Assembly: GCA_017165825.1 (NCBI GenBank)
Contig: CM029368.1
Location: 27,700,038-27,764,037, forward strand
Direction of reading: 5' to 3'
Length of the DNA stretch: 64,000 nucleotides
Source of the DNA: Hepsetus odoe
Taxonomy: Eukaryota; Chordata; Actinopteri; Characiformes; Hepsetidae
Part shown: one piece after another, positions 46,135 through 58,928 of the stretch
Position numbering within the stretch: position 1 is the first letter of the stretch
Layout of the letters: every line of letters starts with the position of its first letter
Notes under the pieces: model-generated
Seen by the model: the letters and a program-made list of their open reading frames with translations, nothing else
What the model was told of the DNA's origin: nothing
The model's database searches: none
Position numbers and translations under genes: made by a program

Positions 46135-49100
46135 AATTTGAAAATAAATCATAATCTGTGAATGAGTCAGCAGTGAATTTGTTAACAATTAACACAAATT
46201 AATGGTGTTCTTTCTAGAGATGACACGTTCTTTTTAACTGATCCTGCAAAAGTAAAAAGCAACCAAACGTCAAAATACTGCTTTTCCATAATGTGGTCAC
46301 AGTGCAAAAGTTCAATTCTGTATCCTGTGAACGTATTATGAATACTTATATTCTTTCACACCCCAGCCTGTCTATGAAAATGGCGGAAACACTAAAAAGT
46401 GCTTCTACCTGAACATACTCAGCTACAGGAAATGGCTCTACTCTGTTTTTTCTCACACATGAACACTGAAGTGTTGATTTAATTCTCAAAAAAGAACAGT
46501 TAACCTCACAGTTCCCACAAGCTCCTAATCCAACTCCCCGCTCTCCAGGTTTTCCCACAGTTTGAAAGCAAAATATCAGCTTGGAGGCTGCGCTCAACCA
46601 CAGCCTGGAGTCTTTAAGCTGTCAGGGCTATGGAAAGGTCTGACAGGTATTTTGTGTGCTGCCAAGTTTAATGTGGAACTGGGAAACCCCTGTCTGCATC
46701 TGTGTGAACAGTTCTTTCAGCAGAATCTGGCTCCCTGTAAAGTCACCAACTTTAGGATCAATTATCGCTTCATAGTTTAAGGTCAGCGATGAGATGAAAG
46801 ACGACAACCTTCACAAATCGGTGCCCTCAGACGTCTCTCTCTCTTTGGAGAGCTTTTTTCATGGGACCTTTTGCCCAGATTTTGCCCTAGTGTTTGAGAA
46901 AAAATCGAGTATTCCACTTCGAAGTATTCATGATTGTTGGGAAATTATGGTAAAGTATGCTAATAATGAGAAACCAATTAAATGTTCCTGTAAGAAAGTC
47001 ATTAAAAAGAGGTTTTATTTTTTGTGGAAATTCAAGTCAAGGCAGAATGTAGTGCAGAGAAACACTCTAGTGGGATTTATGTTTACCGCTGTGGCTTGAT
47101 GACTATGAGGAATGTTTACAAGACATTTGCAAGCTGAAAACAGGCTAGGAAGCCATCAGCATCACACCAGGATAAACCTTATCCCAAGGCTAGATGGATT
47201 TGGGAAAACGAATGTGCTGTCGGGCAGCTCGGAGCAATCTCTGCTGTCGTCAGTGTTAATAAGGGCACTCACTAGGGTTTCACTGCTCTGTTGCCCATGA
47301 AATCTCATTTTCCACTTGTCTGTTGGATGATTGAGCATCTGTGCACCCTCAAGTACTGATCTAGATGTCACAGGACTTCCAGCATCAGCAGCACTTTAAT
47401 TGCACAGGGCTTGTATTGCATTCATTTAAGAAACAGCAGGTGGAAATCTGTGCTAACAAACAAGCAAATAAACAACAGGACATAGTGGGATAATAGCCTA
47501 GCAAGCACTTGTTCAGGCTAGTCATAGAGGGAGTTGAGTTGGATTACTAATGCATGGCATGAAGTACAGAATTGTAAAATTATAAATGGTGCAGAAAATG
47601 TAGGCCCAAGTTTTTATATCGGCATCAGATCAGGGTGCTCCATTCCAGTCTTGGAAGACTGGAAAGTGACTAGCAGACTGGTGACCATTATGCAGCCATA
47701 AACCAAGAGTGAATGCAACCAGTTTTGGTCCGCTGGACCGACTGGAAAAATGCATGGAGGATGAACAAGGTCTTCCCACTCCTGCATCCATATCTGATGT
47801 GCCTATGGGCAAGGAAGGAACCCTGTAACTCCCCCTGGGCAGAGGAAGGGCAGCCCTTTGCTCTTGGTGTGTTTTCACTACTGGTGTGTGTAGGATGGGT
47901 TAAGCGTAGAGGATAAATGCATGGAAGCATGCAGCTTCCTTTCATCTCATTCTTGTGATTTCATTGCTCCGACACAGTATCTAAACAGCTCATAGGTGGC
48001 TTGCTGGCTGGGAGCAAGATTAAGGCTGGCCTAAGAGTGAAAGTTAATGCAGCTGTCACAGAAGCACTAAAAGTTGAGGAACACCTCTCCCATTCTTTAA
48101 TAATTTGTCATACTTCTGCACTAATCTGCACTCTGTTGTTCGGGGAATGTCAAAAGAGGTAGAAAAATGAGTAACATAGCTATTAAATAGCTACTTATGC
48201 CTGTCTAGTTAAACCAACTGAAGTTAGTTTAGAAGTTGCAGACAAAAATTCAGATCAAAGGCAAATGAATTGCGTAGAAATAGTTCATGATTCAAAAGAC
48301 TTCCATGCTTTAAAGACAGGTTGAATATCTGGACTCTGGATTTAGTATGAAAGGTGTTGTGACCCGGAAGTGACTGGCTGTGAGTTCGCAGGAGATGGGG
48401 CGAGGGAAAATTCAGGGGATGAGTTTATTTTCTTTATCCTTACATTTGATTCATTTTCTTTTCTTCGCTGTTTTAACACCAGAACACCACTTTTCTGACT
48501 CTTGACTATTTCGTTACACTGAAAATGGTACCTGATGCTAATAGAGCTTGATGTGTTTTGCGGGAACCATTTGCAACTCAAGTGTGATTCGGTTTTATGT
48601 AGATTTCAATCAACTAAACTTGCAGTAGAGTTTCATCAAGCCAGCCTAAAGAGGAAAACTTTTCTTATTGACATTTTGGGTAAAGCTTTAATTATGTAAT
48701 GCTTTTTTGCCAAAGCTTGAACAATCTCTCAGTCTCTCATTGCACTACAATCATAAAGACATTTAAGCTTCAGCAGCCTTTAAAACGTCAGCATAATGTA
48801 GAGATATGGTCCTTAATGTTCTGCTACGCTCATTATGAGCAACCATGTTTGTGCTAATCGTTCATTAAGACAATCAGCCTTTCGCTTTTTTAAAGGAGTC
48901 ATTTAAGTTGCATTAAAAAGCAGGATGTAGTCTGCTGCAAATGAGCTCTTTGGTGGAGTTATATGAGCATAATTAAAAAGAGGGGTTAATAAACTCAGAG
49001 CAACAGTGATTTTTAGAATGGAGCTCACTGTTTACATGGAGGAGAAATGCTCAGTCAGATCCATCTGAATGCAAAACCACGTAATGATGGGAGGTACAGG

Positions 49101-49205
49101 TACCTTGTATCTGATTTTGTGCAAAACGTTGGCCAATAAACAAGCCTGAAATATAATATTTTAACCAGCTAATCCACAGCATCCCAACAGCCAGTTTTGA
49201 AAGCA
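46135..49205. other. Intergenic, unique-looking sequence
   Basis: No gene or mobile element recognised over about 3 kb. The part at 48820-48990 has repeated ATTAAAAAG/TTTAAA-type homeobox-like sites and is a candidate regulatory block. Confidence 0.4.
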
Positions 49206-49209
49206 AAGT

Positions 49210-49232
49210 AAGGGCAGTGGTGGCCTATTGTT
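49210..49232 (+). repeat. SINE-A head stub
   Basis: GGGCAGTGGTGGCCTATTG is the first part of a SINE-A head. It is cut off after about 23 bases and abuts the reverse-oriented copy that follows. Confidence 0.6.
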
Positions 49233-49235
49233 TAA

Positions 49236-49488
49236 GTGAAAAAAGTGAAAGTGACTATTCTTGTCATTGCGAGGTCACAGCACAGCGAACCACAACGAAA
49301 TTGGACCTCTGTATTTAACCCATGCACTCAAACACTGTGCAGCAGGGGGCAACTATGAAAGTGCCCGGGGAGCAGTGACAGGGACGGTACCTTGCTCAAG
49401 GGTACCTCAGGGCAACCTACTGGTGAGGGATTCGAACCCACAATCTTCCAATGCAGGGACAACTCCCTAACCACTAGACCACCGCTGC
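49236..49488 (-). repeat. SINE-A copy, full length
   Basis: Well preserved. Tail AAAAGTGAAAGTGACTATTC is at left, and the head complement AACCACTAGACCACCGCTGC is at right. Confidence 0.9.
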
Positions 49489-49489
49489 C

Positions 49490-49692
49490 TCTTAGTCCCT
49501 AGTTTAGAGAACCCAGAGCAGTAGGTTCCCCTGAGGTACTCTTGAGCAAGGTACCATAGCCATCACTGCTCCTGAAGTGCTGGACATAGTTGCACCCTGC
49601 TGCACGTGTTTATATAGATCAAATGCAGAGGTAGCATTTCACTGTGCTTCACTGTGAGCTGTGCTGACAAATAGTCACTTTCACTTTCATGC
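49490..49692 (+). repeat. SINE-A copy, head-to-head with preceding
   Basis: It starts within the head and has body CTTGAGCAAGGTACC and tail GTCACTTTCACTTTCATG. With the copy to its left it forms an inverted pair of about 450 bases. Confidence 0.85.
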
Positions 49693-49944
49693 ACAAAAAG
49701 GTGTAATGGTTCATCCATCACCTGAAACAATGAGGACAATCTGGAGAGATGTTTTGAAAAATGGTCAAAACTCATTAGCAGAACCGTCATGTTATAAGTA
49801 ATGACTGCATGGGCCGAGACTGCAGAATCAATGACTAGTAAAACTCATTTTTAAATTTTGATGTTTCATTGTGTGTTTGAGTGGAAAAACAACATTTTCT
49901 CAAGTTTTTCTCAGTTTGTATCCTTTGAGCCCAGCAGAGTGGTG

Positions 49945-50140
49945 CTGTTTCTGTGGGGTGCTCTGGTTTCCTCCCACATTCCAAAGACATTCACATCAGG
50001 TAGATTGAAGATGCTGAATTATGTTTGTGTTTATGCCCTGTGATTGATCTGCAGCCTGCCCAGGATGTTTCTCTTTCTTTCAGACTATGAATACTGGGAT
50101 AGGGTCCAGCTTCATTGATACCCAGGATAAATGGATTAGA
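49945..50140 (+). repeat. Repeat C copy
   Basis: It contains TTTCCTCCCACATTCCAAAG, CACATCAGGTAGATTGAAG, CCTGTGATTGATCTGCAGCC and GATAAATGGATTAGATG at its end. Confidence 0.65.
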
Positions 50141-50144
50141 TGAT

Positions 50145-51245
50145 TTATTGGCTGCTGCTTATATTAGAGCACTTTATTAGGAACCCTTAAAGCCCCGTTG
50201 CTAAGTAATGCTCTTTAATTATCTCAACATTTTCAGATGTTTTTTTAGATTCTGTTTCGTCCTGTAATCACATCATCATGCTCAAACACTCAAACACTGA
50301 GGGAAAATGAATCAATGAAATCTGTTTATTGAAAATTAAATCAGTTTTGCCATTTTCATTCTGACTGATATTATGATTTAGCCTCTCAGCCTTTGACTTA
50401 CATTGAAAGTAAAGACCACTTTTGCCTTTTTCTGTAAAATCTCCATTTGACAGTGACAATATCTGGATTTTTACACAAAAAGTAAGAACTGAAATAAAAT
50501 GAACACTCAGTCTATGGGCTTTTAGACCTTCCATCTATCAAAATCCTCGCAGCTTGGGTTTTCTTCTGTCATTTGATGAGCACTTTGAATATACTGGCAC
50601 AGAAAGGATCCCTCTGTTTGTCTCAAGTAGTTCATGCCATTACAATGTGTTTAACAGACTACAGATGAAAGAGGATTTAATCTGCATTAGATCAGTTACA
50701 CCACAGAATGATGTTAGTGACTTTTGGAAGTTGTAACAATGTAACAGTGTGCATCCCAAGTCCAGGCTGCTCTTAAATATACCTCCGAATACATGAGTGA
50801 AAGGTTTGCTTGTGCAGTTGCCATGTTTGTAGAAACACAGGTGATTAAATGCGACAGAACGAAGCGAGGAGCACTTCAGACTTTTTATTGCCACAGTTTC
50901 AGTGTTGCATTCTAGTCATTTTAGCTTCGGTGGGAAATGACCTCGCTCAGGGGTTCCCAGCCTCTTGCAGCTCATGGCCTGTGCTGACCACGAAAGCTCC
51001 AGCAGCCCTCAAGAAGATTAAAATGACCAAATTATTTATAATGCAAACAAATCTAACTGAATTAGTGGAGCTCAGTGATTTTCACTGAACTGTGTTATCT
51101 CACAATAGAGACCAAAAATATCAGAAAATATTGGTCGTCACAATTTGTTCATAATGGATGGATTCACTATAGAGAGAGATCTTTTAGACTGAGTTGCACG
51201 GATAATAGTGAGCTAGATCTTGTCAGTTACGTCCATCGTGTGTTC
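50145..51245. other. Intergenic, nothing recognised
   Basis: AT-rich unique-looking sequence apart from the GCACTTTATTAGGAACCC fragment near 50170. Confidence 0.5.
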
Positions 51246-51246
51246 A

Positions 51247-51378
51247 TCAGGCAGCTGTGGCCCAGTGGTTAGAGAGGAGGCCTGCACCTGAGGGGTTGTT
51301 GGTTAAGTTCCCAGGATCAGCAGGAAATTGTGGGCAGTGGGGGTGGGTGAGCAATGCTTTCCCATTCTCTCATCAATG
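51247..51378 (+). repeat. Third SINE type, tRNA-like head
   Basis: GGCAGCTGTGGCCCAGTGGT followed by a GAGGCCTGCACCTG stretch and GGTTAAGTTCCCAGG. The head differs from SINE-A and SINE-B. No cloverleaf with proper acceptor stem was found, so it is not called a tRNA gene. Confidence 0.5.
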
Positions 51379-51384
51379 GGGCAG

Positions 51385-51598
51385 GCCTGGACTAGTGTTT
51401 AGGGACCAAGTATCAGAAGGTCATGGGTTCGAATACCAGACCAGTAGGTTGCCCTGAGGTTCCCTTGAGCAAGGTACCGTTCCCATCACTGCTCCAAGTG
51501 TGCTTTAAATAGCTGCCCCCTGCAGCACATCCGTGTGGGTGAAAAGCAGAGGTTGTATTTCATCGTGTCTCACTGTGTGCTGTGTTTCACTTCAGGAG
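51385..51598 (+). repeat. SINE-A copy, directly following
   Basis: It has B box GGGTTCGAATACC, body CCAGTAGGTTGCCCTGAGGT and CTTGAGCAAGGTACCGTTCC, and a shortened tail ending GTTTCACTTCAGG. Confidence 0.85.
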
Positions 51599-51599
51599 A

Positions 51600-53250
51600 G
51601 GTATGGCCAGCCTGCCTACCAAGAGAACATAGCTAGTTGTGCTTTCTTGGACTTTCAGACACTGATGGTTGCAGTACCATTAAACAATTTCTCCAATGTT
51701 TTTTTATTGCAAAGAATAACGAACTGATGAACAATATTTCACAGTTAAATTTTTCTTGCTTGAATTTGCATCGATTATAACGAAGTGTTATAAACTAACA
51801 ATGAAACACACGGATTTGTGAGATGCAGTGGTTAAAACCTGCTGCCTTATAATATCTGCAAATTCCACTTTTGATTTCACTTAGACTGAGTTTGCAAAAA
51901 TATTTCGGCATCTGTTGAGGATGCGTCTCCGGTGCATCCAGTGATAGCAGGATACCATTACATGACAGTGCCTGAAAACTACCCCCAACGTATGATCTTG
52001 AACTTTTGGAAAATTGCACTCTGTTAGCCAATAAAGGACCTTCAGGAGCTTCTGCCAGTCTTGACAAATTGAACCCAGATGAGGAAGAAATAATCGTCAT
52101 CATCAGCTAGCACCCAGAGCAACATTCAGTATTCCAGTGACTGCTAAAACTCGAAAAAGAACCAAAAAGAACTGCAACCACCAGCAGTTTGGCCTATGAG
52201 CTCTCATGCTTGAATGAGTTTCACATCCGTCTCCGCTCACAGACACGCCCACAGCTAACACGCAGCCTGCAGCAGAGCAGTTCTTTTAGTTATTGTGAAC
52301 AAAAAAATTGCATTAGAGGAGGAACATTTACAATCCATACAATTTGCAAAAAATACCTTTTTAAAAAGCTCTTTACTTGATTTTGTCAATGGATTCAAAG
52401 CAACGGACTGATAAAGAAGCTGGACCTCATACTTGAAGGTTCTTCACACATATTATAAAACTGCATATAAAGGTTCTGCAGCATTGTGTTTCGAAATGTG
52501 AAATACAGGTTTCCTGGATTACTGTATTTTTTTTAAATTACACCATATTGGCTGGGAATTTTAAAGATGTACTCCAAATTAAAGAGCCCATCAGTCCCAT
52601 CTGAGTTCATTCTGAATCTATAAAACATGAAATGAGCCAAACGTCTCCACATATCCCTGCTTAGGACTCTATAGATTTTGAAGAAAATATAGACTAAGTA
52701 TCAGAAATATACATTTTTCACTGAGGCTTGAAAAGAAAGTAAAACCCAAGAAGGAGGCAAAAATAAACTGAGCATAATAATAATTCATTGTGTAGTTGCA
52801 GAATTATGCTTTCTTTAAATACTGAGACATCTAAGTACTGGATGAGTAGATCAACCCAACAGTTAACAGCTACATGTTAACAAATGTGTACATGAATATC
52901 AAACGTTTCGACAAGTCTGCTTTAGGGTACGACAAATGGCTCATTCATGATATCGCTCCAAAAAAGTCTTGTTGGCAGTTGTATTTTGAAGAGAATTATG
53001 TAGAGCTTTACACATTTAGCTGCCAGAGCTGCTGTCTTATCTTCCTGTCCAAGTAAAACAAGTTTAACTTTCTCTCCCTCCGATTTTTTCACATTTTCTC
53101 CTTCGCTCCGGTTTATCACTGGTGTGCAGTTAAAGAACAGGCCTCTGGAGAGCGGCAGAAATGCCAGTGGAGTGCCATTGGAATCATCACACATATTCAT
53201 TCATCCCAGGCCATCTGCTTTTTCTGGGCTTTCTAAGATTGTATGAAAGG
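51600..53250. other. Intergenic, nothing recognised
   Basis: AT-rich, no frame or repeat of note up to the (GA)n tract. Confidence 0.5.
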
Positions 53251-53251
53251 C

Positions 53252-53253
<2 letters not shown>

Positions 53254-53310
<57 letters not shown>
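53254..53310. repeat. (GA)n microsatellite
   Basis: About 28 uninterrupted AG units. Confidence 0.95.
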
Positions 53311-53315
<5 letters not shown>

Positions 53316-53753
53316 AAGATGAATTCTCTATGTCCTGTCCGTGTGTGTTGCTCGCGCTAAGCATGTAGCAGCATGTTAAAGCTGAATGTCAGTCAGATAC
53401 AGCAGAAGAGGGATCACTCTTACTTTACTTTAGGATCATCCTAGCGATCCTAAATACTGCAGAATGAAAGAAAGTGTAACGTGAATACATACGGCTCTCT
53501 GCAAAAACCCTTCACATCTCTTCACATCTGACCTCCCAATCACAAATCCTGACATTTCAAAGACAAGGACCTTTCAAACCCAAAACTGCAAAAAATAAAT
53601 AAATAAAGAATCAGGTTTAAAGGTTCCCCTGCATTGCATCACTGCTGTGGTTTATCATGAGAGCTCAGCTCAGAAGCTTTGAAACAGTTTGTTATATATT
53701 TCATGAACACCTACAGACACTGGCCAACTTAAACCAGCTTTCATATTTATATG

Positions 53754-54017
53754 AAAAGTGAAAGTGAAAGTGACAACCCTCATCATTGCGAGGTCACAGC
53801 ACAGCAAGCGTGAACCACAACAAAATTGGACCTCTGCTTTTAACCCATGCACACAAACACCGTGCAGCAGTGGGCAGCTATTGAAAGCGCCTGGGGAGCA
53901 GTGATGGGGACGGTACCTTGCTCAGGGGTACCTCAGAGCAACCTACTTGTGAGGGAATCGAACCCACAATCTTCCGATGCAGGGCAACGCCCTAACCACT
54001 AGGCCCCCGCTGCCCCA
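53754..54017 (-). repeat. SINE-A copy, full length
   Basis: Tail AAAAGTGAAAGTGAAAGTG at left with an extra AAAGTG unit, and head CTAACCACTAGGCCCCCGCT at right. A (TA)n run (54018-54034) follows at the head side. Confidence 0.9.
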
Positions 54018-54081
54018 TATATATATATATATGAATATATATTTTGAATATTTTATGTTTATATATTTAATCAAAAGAAAA

Positions 54082-54287
54082 TCTTCATCTTCTTCTTTTG
54101 GCTGCTCCCATTTAGGGGTTACCAAATCCGTTTCCATTTCTTACGGTCATCTGCATCTTCCTCTTTCACACTCACCGCCTCTCTAACCACGTCCATAAAC
54201 CTCCTCTTTGGTCTTCCTTTTCCCTCTTTCAAGGCAGATCCATCCTCAACATCCTCTTCCCAATATAATCCTCGTCTCTCCTCTGGA
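54082..54287 (-). mobile_element. RTE-type LINE 3' end, strongly 5'-truncated
   Basis: It has the same 3' segment as at 22505-22760, beginning after CTTCATCTTCTTC and running to CTCTCCTCTGGA. It is only 45 bases from the SINE-A copy on its left. Confidence 0.85.
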
Positions 54288-54289
54288 CC

Positions 54290-55605
54290 AATGAAAATAA
54301 TGTTAAAAAATGTAAAAATAAATGAAACACTGTTTGCATGAGTTAAACACTCCAGAAATGTTTCTCATGAATAAGACCAATGCTTAACTAGTGGCAAAAA
54401 TAGACTCACAGGCTTAAGACATATATTTTAAAAAAGTAAAATAAGGAAATGTTACGTTTTGCTCTGCTTATTTTATTTTATTTTTTCTGGAATTGGAAGC
54501 TGTCCAACATCAGACTTGATTTCCACCCAGAAATTGATCTGGACTTGGCACTGATGTGTTTTCCAGCTCACGTTCCAGATCACAAAACGCAGAGCAGGAA
54601 CAGCTCAGTGTATCCATGCTTTCAGGGAGACTGAAGTCATCATGTGTGACCATGGTGTAACTTTCAGGCATTTTACAACTGGGTGATTTGATGATAAATC
54701 AGCACAACCGGGCAAGTTAATACCGGTTCTCTACTGTCCAGACTAAGCCTTTCAACTGAAATAAGTCTTGCATTAAATAGGATGCTTCACTTTGGTCACT
54801 CAAGAATGCACAGGTGGGCTTAAGAATAGGCCAAGGTAAAGTTCAACTTATAGATCAGTGGCTTTGTATTGTTTTCTGTTTAACCAAGCAGTTGTTTTTC
54901 TATATTTCCTTAAGCCTTTAACTGTGGGCGTGATATCCCCGTTATTAACTTCTACTCTACTGTTTTTTGTTCATGTCTTCTTACAACAGTGCGCTTTGAG
55001 ATGACTGTAAAGGAAGTGTATTATTATCTATTATTAAAATCATGCAATTGATGTGCTAAAGTGCTTTGTAGGCAGTTCTGCAGGGCCGAACCGTATGATC
55101 TCCTACTGAGACGTCCTGGAAGAAAAAAGAAAGGAAGTGGCGCAAGCACAGTGTGTTTCTCTGACTTGTCTCATATAATACTTCATTTGTCATCCTTTTC
55201 ATGCGCGCCCTGAGTGCTGGGTTAATACCTCACGTCAGCGATGCTTAGTCTTGCAGGGGAGCTGGGCAAAAGAGAAAGAACAGGCCAGGCTCCTGTGGAC
55301 CTTCTTACCAACCCCCCCACTTCTGGCAAAGTGCCTCAGACTCTCAGTTTCAAACATGGAATTCAGAAAGACTGGATGTAGAAACCAATTTATAAAACTT
55401 GGAAATGAAGAAGAGATTAAGCTTTAACTTTGGCTGAAATTAGAGGATTATCTTTACCACTTAGTGCTTCTGTGCACACATTTTCATTCTCATTTCTTCC
55501 CAAGGCAACTTTTAATCTATGCCATCTTCGTGGTCATAAGTACAAGAGCACCATTCTGTTATATTCTATTATTAATAGAATAGAATTATTCTATTCTAAT
55601 ATATT
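54290..55605. other. Intergenic, unique-looking sequence
   Basis: No gene. The part at 55080-55330 is GC-richer and CpG-containing, unlike its surroundings; I cannot assign it. Confidence 0.4.
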
Positions 55606-55611
55606 CTATTA

Positions 55612-56000
55612 TTGAGGTAGTTCTGGGTTCAGTTCCCGCACTGTGTCCTCTCTCTGAAGATTCTATGATTACCATGTGAAGTGAAAGTGACTATTTGTCA
55701 TCGTGAATGCACAGCAAAGCACACAGTGAACCACAATGAAATGCATCCTCTGAGTTTAACCAACACACGTGCAGCAAGATGCAGCCATATACGTTGCCTG
55801 GGACAATGCTCAAGGGTACCTCAGGGCAACCTACTGGTCTGGGATTCAAACCTGTGATGTCCCAATCCCTGGGCCTAGTACCTAACCACTAGACCACCGC
55901 TGCTGTGTCTGTGGGCTTTTCCTCCAGGTGCTCCTGTTCCCTCTCACAGTACAGAGATGTGCACATCAGATGGACTGGAGATGCCTCATGGCCCCTGTTA
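55612..56000 (+). repeat. Repeat C interrupted by a SINE-A
   Basis: Repeat C begins with GGGTTCAGTTCCCGCACTG and breaks at about 55672. It resumes at about 55908 with GTGTCTGTGGGCTTTTCCTC and CAGATGGACTGGAGATGC. The interruption is a reverse-oriented SINE-A. Confidence 0.7.
55676..55905 (-). repeat. SINE-A copy nested in Repeat C
   Basis: Tail AAGTGAAAGTGACTATTTG at left, head complement AACCACTAGACCACCGCTGC at right. Confidence 0.85.
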
Positions 56001-56614
56001 CACAACTACAGGTTGCCTTTTATTTATATCACAGACCACCGAGGACGTATTATATTTTATTTTTAAATGTCGTTATTTACCAATAACAGTCATGATACAT
56101 TTTTGCATGACCATATAAAACCTGCCTTTATGCCTTAAAATGATATCACATCTTGAAGAGCTCTTTTCAGAAGTATTTGAAATCTATAGGTGGATAAACG
56201 TATGCATTGAATCCCAAAATTGCTGCAAAGTTTCCACACGTGAACTGTGCAGACAGAGGACTGGGAGGCACTTTGCAGCTGAAATAATGATGATGCCTTT
56301 TTGGAATCTGTTTTTTAAGGGAAATTCATTTTTTTGTGATGTCACATGTGGGTGTGAGGAATAAATGACTGGGCAATCTTTTACCACACATGAATTACTT
56401 CAAGTGGAAGTAATCCTTTAATAATTATTACAGTTATGCTGCGTCAAGGTTCAACTCCATTACACCTCTGATGTGACTCACACAAACTAGTTCCTCAGTC
56501 TCACTTTGTATCCTCTGTTTGCAACACATTACTTTTGATCTTCCATCATCTCTGCTGACTAATTTCAGCATCTCTGGTGCTTCATTCCTGTGCACTATTC
56601 AGTTACACAGTTTA

Positions 56615-57080
56615 CACACAAATCAGCCAAAGCACTAAAAGCTCATGCCTAATTTTATGTGCATGCCCCTCATTGAGCCAAAACAGCTTTAATCCATCAA
56701 AGCATGGAATTCATAAGAATAGCTGTAGTATCCGACACCATGACATTAGCAGCAGATCCCTCTGGCAAATAGCAAGCGGGGGCTTCCACCAGTTGGACTA
56801 ATCTGACCACCGCATCCCACAGATCTAGATCAGATTAAGATAGTGTTCATCATCTTTTTTGGGCCACTTTTGAGAGGTAGTAACCCCTGTTTCCTGGAAA
56901 CACAAGATTTTCTTTGGAGATCACTTTGACCCAGTCGTCTAGCCATCACAATCTGTCCCAGGTCATGCTTTCAGCATTTCAGCTCCAAGAACTGTTTGCT
57001 TGATACCATAGGTGTCTCACTGCTTGACAGGTGCCACTGTAATTCGATAATCAATGTTGTTCACTTCAGCTTTGGTGTAT
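56615..57080 (-). mobile_element. Tc1-like transposon, internally deleted and inactive
   Basis: The left part matches, in reverse, the 3' coding end of a common fish Tc1 element (CCAAAACAGCT...CATC.A.GCATGG.ATTC; CATTAGCAGCAGATCC; GCATCCCACAGATCTAGATC). From about 56855 it jumps to the 5' part, with a CACTTTTG..AGGTA stretch and GACCCAGTCGTCTAGCCATC. It ends in GACAGGTGCCACTGTAATTC and the terminal region. The middle of the transposase is gone. Recognition is from memory of the family. Confidence 0.7.
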
Positions 57081-57084
57081 TCAG

Positions 57085-58200
57085 CCAATCAGTGCTGTGC
57101 TTGTTCACAACAAGCTGTTTAGGTCAGAGCACCCTTGCAATGACACACAGTAGGCTGCTGAACTTATAAGCTCCTCAATACGTTTTGACATCACGACACA
57201 ATGGATACATTCCGGGCTGCAGGCTTGTGCTTCAATGCATTAGGTTGTGGTAAAGTCATAGTTTGTGTTGAAGTGGCACTTGAACTTTGGGGGGGGATTG
57301 GACTCCAGTTCAGCATATAATCATAGTTTTCCCTTTAAAAGCTCTGGAAATGTCAATGGGTCCAAAGAAAGGTCATCAAATTTGGGCATTTTTTCCCAGT
57401 CAACACTGTATTGTGTTTTATCCTGTCATTGGAATCGGTCAAATCTGGCAACCCTTACATGTGAAGATGTTTGTGTTTATTTTAGGGCTGTGATATTTTT
57501 CACAAATGATAAATTAGTATCACTTTGTCTTCTTTGTTTTGATCATTAAATACAAGTTCATTCTCTCCTCAAATTAAGCAGCTGCAGGTCTCCACTGGTT
57601 GCATGCAGTGTGTCAAATTGAAAACATCTTATTGGGTATCGTTTTTCAGCCAACGGCAGTTTCAGGGCTCACCCTCAGCTACAAGACAGCGAGATATTTT
57701 GGAAAGCATTTTCCCACAGATCTGCCCTGTAAGATACACACTGAAGTGATGATGTATTAAATATCTGGGGCTCGAGTCTGCTCAGTACACATTTAACAGT
57801 CTCCTCAGCTTCTGTCCTCGTGCACTGCATAGATTGTTGATCACAGTGAGCAATCCGGATGAGAAGATGTGGAGTAGACAACATCACACCCTACACACAC
57901 TTCACATTTTCCTCTTTCAGTAACAAACTGGTCGTTCAGCTTTGTGCTCTGCCCATTTCTATCTTTTCTGGGGTTGATTCCCCCATGGAGCAGACGTGTC
58001 TGCAGAAACTTACTGGATGCTTCTATTTAGAGGAAAAGCCTAAAAATATGTACAATTCTATTTAGATCTATAATTAGATTTTAAAACATTAACTGTGTGT
58101 GTGTGCGGTTGATTGGAACATCATGTATTATTATTCTGAAAGTGCTAATAAGGTGGGACAAACACATTGAAGAGATGATCGTCACAGGGCAGGTTTTTAT
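57085..58200. other. Intergenic, nothing recognised
   Basis: AT-rich sequence without supported genes or repeats. Confidence 0.5.
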
Positions 58201-58215
58201 TATAGTGTGTGTCTG

Positions 58216-58216
<1 letters not shown>

Positions 58217-58257
<41 letters not shown>
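58217..58257. repeat. (GT)n microsatellite
   Basis: About 20 GT units. Confidence 0.95.
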
Positions 58258-58258
<1 letters not shown>

Positions 58259-58507
58259 ACATTGCTCTATCATCAGCTGACACGCCTCACAGACTCTCAG
58301 CATGACAGCATGACAGCACAATATATTTGAAAGACTTGTCATGTTTTCATCACTGAAACTGAAAGAGCGAATCAAGTGACGAGTGTCAAATCAGTGCCTG
58401 TGAAGGGTCTGCAGCAAGTTAACTAATGGAGCAGCAGAGATAACAGTGTGGTTTAATATCTTCATAAGTAATGATGTTGCTTTAAAGCTGAGCTCTGTTC
58501 CTACCGA

Positions 58508-58615
58508 TTAAAGTGAAAGTGAAAACGACAACTAGTCATTATGAATACACAGCACAGCAGACAGTGAAGCACAGCCTCTGCAGTTAACCCATACACACAC
58601 GTGCAGCTGGGGCCA
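58508..58615 (-). repeat. SINE-A tail fragment
   Basis: It has AAAGTGAAAGTGAAAACGAC and GCACAGCAGACAGTGAAGC, up to the GTGCAGCTGGGG region. The head half is missing. Confidence 0.75.
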
Positions 58616-58847
58616 CTACTTTTGGCACAACTATGCAAAAATCATAAAGTTATAACTATATGACAATCGAGTAATTATGTAAGAATGTAATGTAAATAAA
58701 ACGCACAGCAAAATGATGACAATACCTCTACAAATATCCGTGATGCATGTGTTTCCTGGGCTGCACTTTAATAGGACGATCCACAGTAGATGCTTTATGT
58801 GCAGCTTTTTAATGAATATTTAACTAAATATCAGTTTCCATGCCTTT

Positions 58848-58928
58848 GGCCCTGTGAGAGCTGGGATAGGTTCCAGCAACCCCCGTGAACCCAATTAGGA
58901 CAAGCGGCAATGAAAATGAGTGAGTGAG
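58848..58928 (+). repeat. Repeat C 3' end
   Basis: GCCCTGTGAGAGCTGGGATA, AATTAGGACAAGCGGC, then (GAGT)n. Confidence 0.7.

Noticed and set aside
46794..47099. 101-codon open frame
   Set aside because: No family resemblance, no splice or poly(A) context; likely chance.
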